Below are positions 6,524-11,306 of a DNA stretch of 11,306 bases, piece after piece (position 1 is the stretch's first letter; each line of letters begins with the position of its first letter). The notes below the pieces were generated by a model that saw only the letters and a list, made by a program, of their open reading frames with translations, made no database searches and was not told the origin of the DNA. Position numbers and translations under genes: made by a program. The DNA is from Phytoactinopolyspora endophytica (GTDB lineage: Bacteria; Actinomycetota; Actinomycetes; Jiangellales; Jiangellaceae): contig NZ_ML142855.1 in NCBI RefSeq assembly GCF_004138495.1, positions 67,755 to 79,060 on the forward strand. Reading direction: 5' to 3'.

Positions 6524-7672
6524 TCATCCAGCCGGGCTGAGGTTGAGCGACATACCCGCCAGCCCACGTTCGCGGTGGGAGAGCCGGCGGGCGGCCTCCC
6601 GCATCGCCACTGACGCCGGTGCATCCGGGTCCTTGATCACGAACGGAATGCCGACGTCGCCGCTTTCGCGGAGGCCGATGTCAATGGGAACCTCGCCGAG
6701 CAGCGGAATCTCCGCTCCCAGCCGACGGCCCAGGCCATCGGCTACCTGACGCCCACCGCCGGAGCCGAAGATCTCCAGCCGATGCTCCGGCCCGCAGTGT
6801 GGGCACGGCAGGTAGGACATGTTCTCGATGACGCCGGCGACCTGCTGGTGGGTCTGGGTGGCGATGGAACCGGCCCGCTCCGCGACCTCGGCCGCGGCCA
6901 GCTGCGGCGTGGTGACGACCACGATCTCGGCGCCCGGCATGAGCTGCGCCAGGGAAATGGCGACGTCGCCGGTTCCGGGTGGCAGGTCGAGCAGGAGGAC
7001 GTCCAGATCTCCCCAGTACACATCGGTGAGGAACTGCTGCAACGCTCGGTGCAGCATCGGCCCGCGCCAGGCGACCGGTGTGTCGCGGTCCGGTTTGAAC
7101 ATCTCGGTCGAGATGAGCTTCACGCCGTGTGCCGGTATCGGCATGATCATGTCGTCAACGACCGTGGGCCGGGATCCTTCGACGCCCAACATCCGCGGCG
7201 CCGAGTGTCCGTAGATGTCGGCATCGACCAGACCTACCCTGACGCCGTCAGCCGCCATCGTCGCGGCCAGGTTCGCCGTGACCGACGACTTCCCGACGCC
7301 TCCCTTGCCGGAGGCGACCGCGTACACCCGGGTCAACGAGTCAGGCTGGTTGAACGGGATCTCGCGCTGGGGCCGGCCGCCGCGGAGCTGTTCGGACAAG
7401 GCCTTGCGCTGCTCCTCGGACATCACATCGAGCGTCACGTCGACAGCGGTCACTCCGTCGAGGGCTTCGACGGCGGCGGTCACCTCACGTGTGATGGTGT
7501 CCCGCAACGGGCAGCCGGAGATGGTGAGGTACACCTCGACGTGCACTCGGCCGTCGGCACCGACCTCAACGGACTTCACCATGCCAAGCTCTGTGATCGG
7601 GCGCTTGATCTCTGGGTCCTTGACGCCGGCGAGCGCAGTGTTCACCTGCTCGGCTGTGGGCAACGAAGTCAT
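6524..7672 (-). CDS. mrp: Mrp/NBP35-type P-loop ATPase, iron-sulfur cluster carrier
   Basis: Proteins of this family (Mrp/ApbC) bind and hand over Fe-S clusters in the cytoplasm in an ATP-dependent way. The 382-residue protein has an N-terminal MIP18 (DUF59) domain at about 7-90, containing SGCPLRD (52-58). The ParA/MinD-like ATPase domain follows, with the deviant Walker A GKGGVGKS (122-129), the conserved LLLDLPPGTGD (226-236) and the cluster-binding CPHC (290-293). Length and domain order are normal for actinobacterial Mrp. It starts at ATG 7672. A TAGCAT box ends six bases upstream with no usable Shine-Dalgarno sequence, so the mRNA is probably leaderless. It converges with tatB, with 39 bases between stops and no clear terminator, and is divergent from the ketopantoate-reductase-family gene across a 134-bp spacer. 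Confidence 0.95.
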   Translation of the reverse strand: MTSLPTAEQVNTALAGVKDPEIKRPITELGMVKSVEVGADGRVHVEVYLTISGCPLRDTITREVTAAVEALDGVTAVDVTLDVMSEEQRKALSEQLRGGRPQREIPFNQPDSLTRVYAVASGKGGVGKSSVTANLAATMAADGVRVGLVDADIYGHSAPRMLGVEGSRPTVVDDMIMPIPAHGVKLISTEMFKPDRDTPVAWRGPMLHRALQQFLTDVYWGDLDVLLLDLPPGTGDVAISLAQLMPGAEIVVVTTPQLAAAEVAERAGSIATQTHQQVAGVIENMSYLPCPHCGPEHRLEIFGSGGGRQVADGLGRRLGAEIPLLGEVPIDIGLRESGDVGIPFVIKDPDAPASVAMREAARRLSHRERGLAGMSLNLSPAG

Positions 7673-7678
7673 GCCTCG

Positions 7679-7684
7679 ATGCTA
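7679..7684 (-). promoter_or_regulatory. Probable -10 element for mrp, leaderless
   Basis: Read on the minus strand, TAGCAT (7684 to 7679) fits TANNNT and is followed by six bases (CGAGGC) and the mrp ATG. Transcription would begin at the A of the ATG. A weak -35-like TTGCGA lies 19 bases further upstream. The fit and spacing are visible; use as a promoter is inferred. Confidence 0.45.
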
Positions 7685-7723
7685 CGTCGCGTGCGTCGTG
7701 GGATCGCAATGCTCGTACCTTCC

Positions 7724-7739
7724 TGTGCGATGTCGCACA
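7724..7739. promoter_or_regulatory. CRP-like palindrome between mrp and the reductase gene
   Basis: TGTGCGA-TG-TCGCACA is an inverted repeat with perfect 7-bp arms. Its layout equals the CRP/FNR-family consensus TGTGA-N6-TCACA, with C/G in place of the inner A/T pair (GTG-N8-CAC kept). Its centre lies 59.5 bases upstream of the predicted mrp transcription start and 75.5 upstream of that of the divergent gene. That near -60 placement on the mrp side suits activation. Another palindrome-binding regulator is equally possible. Confidence 0.5.
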
Positions 7740-7793
7740 TCGACGCCGGGCCCGTTCATGGCCGCGCCTGGGCGATCGCGATCAGCCGGGGGA

Positions 7794-7799
7794 TAACGT
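7794..7799 (+). promoter_or_regulatory. Probable -10 element for the ketopantoate-reductase-family gene
   Basis: TAACGT fits TANNNT and ends 7 bases before the ATG at 7807, so the transcript would begin at the start codon. A GGGGGA tract further upstream is about 14 bases from the ATG, too far for a ribosome-binding site. No convincing -35 box is visible. Confidence 0.42.
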
Positions 7800-7806
7800 A
7801 CGGGTC

Positions 7807-8772
7807 ATGCGCTTTGTGATCTATGGTGCCGGTGCGATCGGCGGCGTTCTCGGTGCCCGGCTGTCGTCGGCCGGCTTCGACGTGACACTCATCGCCCGCG
7901 GACCACACCTGGAGACCATCCACCGAGACGGTCTCCGGGTGGAATCGCCGGACGGGAGCGAGACATTCAGGATCCACGCGGTGGCCACCCCCGGCGAGAT
8001 CGAGTTCCAGGCCGGCGATGTCACCGTGCTGACGATGAAGACACAGGACACCGGTGCCGCGTTGGCGATGCTCCGCGACGCGGCCGGACCGTCGACACCG
8101 ATCGTGTGCGCGCAGAACGGCGTGGAGAACGAGCGCATGGCGTTGCGGCTGTTCGAGAACGTATACGGGATCTGCGTGATGTTCCCGGCGATGCACGTTG
8201 AGCCGGGTGTCGTGCAGAGCCAGTCGTCGCCAGTGCCGGGTCTGCTTGACCTGGGCCGCTTTCCGGGGGGCGTGGACGGGACGGCCGAGCACATCGCAGC
8301 GGCATTCCGCAAAGCGACGTTCGTATCGGAACCACGTCCGGACATCATGCGATGGAAGTACCGCAAGCTGATCATGAACCTCGGAAACGCGGTCCAAGCG
8401 CTGTGCGGTACGGGCGCGGAGGCACGGCCCATCCTTGAACGAGTGCGCGCGGAGGGGGCGGCTTGCCTGCGCGCGGCCGGTATCGATGTCACCACCGAGG
8501 AAGAAGACCGGGCTCGTCGTGGGGACCTGATCCAGGTGAAGCCCGTCGGCGGGACGGTTCGTGGTGGTTCGTCGTGGCAGAGCCTGCATCGCGGCACGGG
8601 CGCGATCGAGGCTGACTATCTCAACGGCGAGATCGTGCTGCTCGGCAGGGTTCATGGGGTGCCGACACCGGCCAACGAGCTCGTACGGCAGATGGCGAAC
8701 GAGCTTGCGCGCAGACGTGCTCAGCCCGGTTCTGTGCCCGTTGAGGATGTGCTCGAAAGGCTCCCCGCCTGA
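7807..8772 (+). CDS. Ketopantoate reductase family protein (2-dehydropantoate 2-reductase-like)
   Basis: The family reduces 2-dehydropantoate to pantoate with NADPH in coenzyme A synthesis, but it also includes paralogues with other substrates. The 321-residue protein has an N-terminal Rossmann fold with GAGAIG at 7-12, QNG (103-105), a conserved lysine in KYRKLIMNLGN (K187, by alignment the family catalytic lysine) and the C-terminal signature SSWQSLHRGTGAIEADYLNG with the conserved acidic E268, followed by GVPTPAN. These are the residues expected of an active family member, and the length is normal. ATG 7807 has no Shine-Dalgarno sequence but a -10-like box 7 bases before it. It is divergent from mrp and converges with the EamA gene with three bases between stops. 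No other pantothenate genes are nearby, so I do not assign panE; true ketopantoate reductase and a paralogue are both open. Confidence 0.88.
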   Translation: MRFVIYGAGAIGGVLGARLSSAGFDVTLIARGPHLETIHRDGLRVESPDGSETFRIHAVATPGEIEFQAGDVTVLTMKTQDTGAALAMLRDAAGPSTPIVCAQNGVENERMALRLFENVYGICVMFPAMHVEPGVVQSQSSPVPGLLDLGRFPGGVDGTAEHIAAAFRKATFVSEPRPDIMRWKYRKLIMNLGNAVQALCGTGAEARPILERVRAEGAACLRAAGIDVTTEEEDRARRGDLIQVKPVGGTVRGGSSWQSLHRGTGAIEADYLNGEIVLLGRVHGVPTPANELVRQMANELARRRAQPGSVPVEDVLERLPA

Positions 8773-8775
8773 GCT

Positions 8776-9699
8776 CTAGCGCTCTGCCCTCTTGGATGGC
8801 CGACGCCAGAGCTGCACGATCAGCACCCCTGAAGAGGCGAGGACCAGCCCGCAGATCTCCCGGACACCCAGCGATTCGTCCAGGAAGACCCACGCGAGAA
8901 TCGCGATCTGGATGAGCATGGTGTTGTTGATCACGCTGGACTCCGTCGCGCTGAGCGTGCGCAGGGTCAGGTTCCAGACAGTGAACGCGAACGCGGTGTT
9001 GACCACCGCAAGCCAGGCGACGATCGTCCAGCCGGTCGGGCTCAGCGGCGGAAGGCCCTGCATGGTGACGCCCGCCACCAGCAGCACGACGGCCCCGGCA
9101 CCCATGCTGACGACGGTCACGGCCAACGGAGTCAGCGTGCTGCCGCGGTTGGCCGACCGGCTGAGCACGGCAGCACTGGCATTGGCGAGCAGTCCGAGCA
9201 CGGCGATGCCGATGCCGAAGAGCTGATATCCGGGGAATTCGGCGGGATAGAGGAAGATCGCCGCGCCGATCAGGTAGACGGCGATTCCAGCCCATTGGGC
9301 CGGCCGCGTCCGCTCGGTGAGGAAGACGACACTCAGCAGTGCGACGACGGCGGGTGAGAAGCTGAGCAGCAGGCTTGTCGTGGTGGCGGGCAGCCGGTCC
9401 AGCGCGAGGAACTGCGCGCCTTGGGTCAGGGAGTACATCACCAACCCGAGCCCGATCAGCAGGAGCCAGTCCCAGCCGCGGAGGCAGCGTAGGGCCTCTC
9501 GGTGCTTCGGGCGGACGACGAAGGGCAGCAGGCACAGGAAAGCAAGGGTGTACCGGAGACCGGCGAAGGTCAGGGGCGGTATCGCGTCGAGTCCGACCTT
9601 GATCAGTACCCAGGAGGTGGACCAGAGAAATGTGACCAGCAACGCCAGCAGGACCGAGCGGGGGTGGGCGGACAGCCGTGTATGCGAGGAATCGGACAA
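8776..9699 (-). CDS. EamA/DMT-superfamily transporter
   Basis: This is a cytoplasmic-membrane protein of the drug/metabolite transporter group, which moves small metabolites or amino-acid-like compounds; its substrate cannot be told from sequence. The 307 residues hold about ten hydrophobic helices arranged as two EamA repeats. The first repeat has LWSTSWVLIKVGL at 25-37 and GLRYTLAF at 47-54, and the first half closes with LTERTRPAQWAGIAVYLIG. The second repeat ends with WVFLDESLGVREICGLVLASSG. Both halves have the acidic residue near the repeat end (TER, DES) usual in the family. The start is TTG at 9699, in phase with the first membrane segment (from about residue 15). AAGG lies 8 bases upstream. 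The start codon is inside the 3' arm of a 13-bp stem (9694-9771), which suggests translation is controlled by RNA structure. It may be transcribed alone. Confidence 0.9.
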   Translation of the reverse strand: MSDSSHTRLSAHPRSVLLALLVTFLWSTSWVLIKVGLDAIPPLTFAGLRYTLAFLCLLPFVVRPKHREALRCLRGWDWLLLIGLGLVMYSLTQGAQFLALDRLPATTTSLLLSFSPAVVALLSVVFLTERTRPAQWAGIAVYLIGAAIFLYPAEFPGYQLFGIGIAVLGLLANASAAVLSRSANRGSTLTPLAVTVVSMGAGAVVLLVAGVTMQGLPPLSPTGWTIVAWLAVVNTAFAFTVWNLTLRTLSATESSVINNTMLIQIAILAWVFLDESLGVREICGLVLASSGVLIVQLWRRPSKRAER

Positions 9700-9771
9700 A
9701 GCCTCGGCCTTTCATCAGGGAAGCGGGCACGCCAACATGGGCGTCCACGTCTCCCCTCGAGGCTTTTGTCC
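9694..9771 (-). ncRNA. Structured leader over the EamA start codon (candidate cis-regulatory RNA)
   Basis: On the minus strand GGACAAAAGCCTCG (9771 to 9758) pairs with CGAGGCTTTGTCC (9706 to 9694), giving 13 bp with one bulged A. Directly inside, AGGGGAG pairs with CTTCCCT (7 bp, one G-U), and inside that ACGCC pairs with GGCGT around a 6-base loop. The outer 3' arm contains the TTG start codon, and the possible ribosome-binding AAGG lies just before that arm. I do not recognise a known riboswitch class. No U-run follows, so it is not a plain terminator. Pairing is seen in the sequence; a regulatory role is inferred. Confidence 0.5.
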
Positions 9772-10087
9772 TAGTAAGGTGCGGGCCGGATGCCGGACGC
9801 CCTCCTTGTCGGGGCCGCCGCGACAAGGACGGCTCACCCGAGCCGCGCCGATCACGGCAACTCGTGCGGTGCGCGAAGAAGCGCGACGCAACGGGCGCTG
9901 ACGGCACGTCGGCTTTCTGCGGCGCTCGGTACCAGGCCAGTCAGCGAACCTCGACTGCGGAACCCTAGCCGCCCTCCAGCAGACGTCTCTGACTTTACCG
10001 TGCGAGCGGGCGCGTCGTCGGAGTAGCATCGCCAGCCTCGTGGCACGAAGCTTGAAACGCCTCAGGCCGGTAAAGGTCGGCGTCGTC
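9772..10087. other. Gene-free spacer upstream of the EamA and PhnD-like genes
   Basis: This is the central part of the 456-bp gap between two divergent genes. Long open frames cross it on both strands, but they are GC-driven, lack start signals and continue antisense to real genes, so I see no protein gene. It holds a strong 9-bp hairpin (9803-9829), the palindrome AGACGTCT (9981-9988) and a -10-like TAGCAT (10024-10029) that could serve the PhnD-like gene, though without a -35 box. Divergent promoters must lie here but are not obvious. Confidence 0.6.
9803..9829. repeat. Perfect 9-bp inverted repeat with 9-base loop
   Basis: TCCTTGTCG (9803-9811) and CGACAAGGA (9821-9829) are perfectly complementary around GGGCCGCCG. 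Transcribed toward EamA, it would form a hairpin about 30 bases ahead of the structured leader at 9694-9771, which uses the related core GGACAAA/TTTGTCC. It could belong to the same leader RNA, or be a protein operator between the divergent genes. There is no T-run on either strand. Confidence 0.5.
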
Positions 10088-10137
10088 AGACGCGACATGC
10101 GTCTCACGGAGATCGTGCCCGAGCCGGAAGGGCTCGG
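10088..10137 (+). repeat. Two tandem hairpins in the phnD-like leader
   Basis: AGACGC-GACAT-GCGTCT (10088-10104) is a 6-bp stem with a 5-base loop, and CCGAGCC-GGAAG-GGCTCGG (10119-10137) is a 7-bp stem with a 5-base loop. The second ends 5 bases before the strong ribosome-binding site GGGAGG of the PhnD-like gene. They may protect or regulate the leader mRNA. No known riboswitch pattern is recognised, and GC-rich DNA makes short stems common. Confidence 0.42.
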
Positions 10138-10155
10138 TGGTGAGGGAGGCATCCG

Positions 10156-11172
10156 ATGAAGGTGGGGCAATGGCTGGCGGTCCTGGCCACGGCGGCGCTG
10201 GTCGCCGCGTGTGGGGGAGACGACGACGGCAACGACGATGAGAGCGACGACGGCGCCGACAGCACCACAAACGGCGGTGAAGACTGGCCGGATGAGCTGA
10301 CATTGGTGTTCACGCCGTCCAGCGAGGCCCAGCAACTGGTCGAGGACGCCGGGCCGCTGGCCGAGATGCTCGAGGAACGCATCGGCGTTGACATCGAGCC
10401 GTTCGTGGCCACCGATTATGCGGGCGTCATCGTCGCCCTCGAAGCGGGGCAGGCAGGCATCGCCGGCGGGCTCGGTCCGCAACAGATGGTGCAGGCCGAG
10501 AACCAGGCCGGTGCCGACTTGATCCTGCAGTCGGAGCGGTTCGGCGACGTCCAGTACGTTACGCAATGGTTCACCAACGACCCGGACACCTACTGCGACA
10601 ACAACCCGATCGAGGTCGACGGGTTCCTGTTCTGCAACGGTGTCGAAGACGCGGAAGGCCCCGGCGACGGTCCGATCGGCGAGGAGGCCATTCCACAGGT
10701 CGCCGGCAGAGCGGTGGCGTTCGTGGATCAGGGCTCGGCCTCGGGGCACCTGGTGCCGTCGTTGCAGCTGTTCGAGGCCGGTATCGATCCGGAGAGCGGC
10801 GTCGACCCCATCTTCGCCGGAGGTCATGACAACGCGGTACTCGCCGTGTACCGGGGAGACGCTGAGGTCGGCGTCTCGTTCAACGACGCGCGCGGGGACG
10901 TCGTCGATCAGGTCGACGACATCGGCGAGGAGGTGGTGGTCTTCGCATGGTCGCCGCCGATACCGAATGACGGCTTCGCGGTCGCGTCGGACATCCCCGA
11001 GGACCTGAAGCAGGCGATCACGGACGCGCTCGTCGACATCGCCGGCACCGACGAGGGTCACCAGGTCCTGAACGAGCTCTACAACATCGACGACCTGGTA
11101 CCGGTCGACTCAGCCGCGTACGACCCGATCCGGACCCTGGTGGACGAGCTGGGGCAGCTGCTCGACGAGTGA
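10156..11172 (+). CDS. phnD: PhnD-family phosphate/phosphonate ABC transporter substrate-binding lipoprotein
   Basis: This is predicted to be an extracellular lipid-anchored receptor that gives its ligand to an ABC importer. The 338-residue protein has a short signal peptide with lipobox LVAAC (Cys19), then an acidic, flexible linker (about 20-48, many Asp/Asn/Glu). The type II binding fold of the PhnD/SsuA/transferrin group follows, with LVFTPSSEAQQLVEDAGPL at the start and VAFVDQGSASGHLVPSLQL in the middle; the latter matches the conserved serine-rich ligand loop of PhnD proteins. ATG 10156 has an excellent GGAGG at a spacing of 6. The ligand may be phosphonate, phosphite, phosphate or something else; the family is broad. 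Two cysteines (in TYCDNN and FLFCNG) may form a disulfide. ATPase and permease genes are expected just past the window. A 16-bp hairpin follows the stop and may set its mRNA level above theirs. The symbol reflects the family only. Confidence 0.85.
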   Translation: MKVGQWLAVLATAALVAACGGDDDGNDDESDDGADSTTNGGEDWPDELTLVFTPSSEAQQLVEDAGPLAEMLEERIGVDIEPFVATDYAGVIVALEAGQAGIAGGLGPQQMVQAENQAGADLILQSERFGDVQYVTQWFTNDPDTYCDNNPIEVDGFLFCNGVEDAEGPGDGPIGEEAIPQVAGRAVAFVDQGSASGHLVPSLQLFEAGIDPESGVDPIFAGGHDNAVLAVYRGDAEVGVSFNDARGDVVDQVDDIGEEVVVFAWSPPIPNDGFAVASDIPEDLKQAITDALVDIAGTDEGHQVLNELYNIDDLVPVDSAAYDPIRTLVDELGQLLDE

Positions 11173-11180
11173 CCCCGGCC

Positions 11181-11222
11181 ATCCCGCGCCGGCATGCGGC
11201 ACGGGACATGCTGGCGCGGGAT
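11181..11222 (+). terminator. 16-bp hairpin after the PhnD-like gene (attenuator or mRNA-protecting stem)
   Basis: ATCCCGCGCCGGCATG (11181-11196) pairs with CATGCTGGCGCGGGAT (11207-11222) over 16 positions with a single G-U pair and a 10-base loop, beginning nine bases after the stop codon. There is no T-run, so it is not a classical intrinsic terminator; actinobacterial terminators often lack one. Between a binding-protein gene and likely transporter genes, partial termination or 3'-end protection is the usual role of such stems. Confidence 0.65.
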
Positions 11223-11294
11223 CCGGAAAGCAGAGTTGGCAGGTGGCGGGGCGGACGGCCTGCCTGGTCCCCGCTTCCAGACGGACAGGACCTT

Positions 11295-11306
11295 GTGACG
11301 GAGGAG
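11295..11306 (+). CDS. Possible start of the next gene (only four codons visible)
   Basis: GTG ACG GAG GAG begins at 11295, with AGGA (11287-11290) four bases upstream, and would read V/M-T-E-E. By position it could be the ATPase or permease partner of the PhnD-like protein. Alternatively GGAGGAG (11300-11306) is itself the ribosome-binding site of a gene that starts just beyond the window. Too little is visible to decide. Confidence 0.25.

Noticed and set aside
6782..7819. Plus-strand open frame of 345 codons opposite mrp
   Set aside because: It is antisense to the Mrp domains and has no recognisable motif; a composition artefact.
8621..9907. Minus-strand open frame of 428 codons overlapping the EamA gene
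   Set aside because: It reads the transporter in another frame and gives Arg/Pro-rich sequence; the EamA frame has ten hydrophobic helices and family motifs.
9700..10155. Known riboswitch (SAM-IV, TPP, ZTP, guanidine-I) or PHO boxes in the large intergenic region
   Set aside because: The conserved core sequences of these elements, as I know them, are not present; only generic inverted repeats are.
9715..11061. Minus-strand open frame of 448 codons antisense to the PhnD-like gene
   Set aside because: It lies opposite a gene with a lipobox, a strong ribosome-binding site and clear family motifs. The translation is Arg/Pro-rich, without recognisable domains, as expected for a GC-rich shadow frame.
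1..11306. Mobile element, phage, CRISPR, toxin-antitoxin or biosynthetic cluster
   Set aside because: No transposase, integrase, repeat array, paired toxin/antitoxin ORFs or synthase genes are seen; the gene order is that of a conserved chromosomal locus.

Overview
The window is GC-rich chromosomal DNA with dense, mostly uninterrupted genes, frequent GTG/TTG starts and 4-bp stop/start overlaps. Together with the gene content this points to an actinomycete (Actinomycetota); I cannot name the genus. The order glgC ... O-methyltransferase / sigE - anti-sigma factor - htrA - tatB ... mrp resembles the Mycobacterium tuberculosis sigE region (glgC Rv1213, Rv1220c, sigE Rv1221, rseA Rv1222, htrA Rv1223, tatB Rv1224, mrp Rv1229c), so most of the window is a conserved housekeeping and stress locus rather than an accessory island.

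Layout. 1-1690: the 3' end of glgC (glycogen synthesis) converges on a small class I O-methyltransferase gene. 1691-1884: a divergent regulatory region with a textbook ECF-type promoter reading into sigE. 1885-4417: a tightly overlapping operon of the ECF sigma factor SigE, a membrane-spanning zinc-finger anti-sigma factor and a secreted MucB/RseB-like sensor. 4418-5872: htrA, an anchored trypsin/PDZ protease with its own probable promoter and little or no leader. 5912-6484: tatB. 6524-7672: mrp on the minus strand. 7807-8772: a ketopantoate-reductase-family gene, divergent from mrp across a spacer with a near-perfect CRP-like palindrome. 8776-9699: an EamA/DMT transporter on the minus strand. 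9700-10155: a 456-bp gene-free region with several strong inverted repeats. 10156-11172: a PhnD-type substrate-binding lipoprotein, followed by a 16-bp hairpin and perhaps the start of the next gene.

How the genes work together. SigE, the anti-sigma factor, RseB and HtrA look like a full envelope-stress circuit. The anti-sigma factor holds SigE at the membrane, RseB would sense outside conditions and guard the anti-sigma factor's outer domain, and HtrA would act on misfolded proteins and possibly on the anti-sigma factor. The ECF promoter suggests positive autoregulation. TatB belongs to the secretion machinery of the same envelope. The transporter and lipoprotein at the right end are unrelated in function; the lipoprotein probably begins an ABC-transporter operon that continues past the window.

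I found no CRISPR array, tRNA, rRNA, insertion sequence or phage gene, and no convincing new multi-gene system. The most interesting unexplained signals are in non-coding DNA: a multi-stem structure over the EamA start codon, the palindrome between mrp and the ketopantoate-reductase-family gene, the hairpins around the phnD-like gene, and several genes with a -10 element only 6-8 nt before the start codon.
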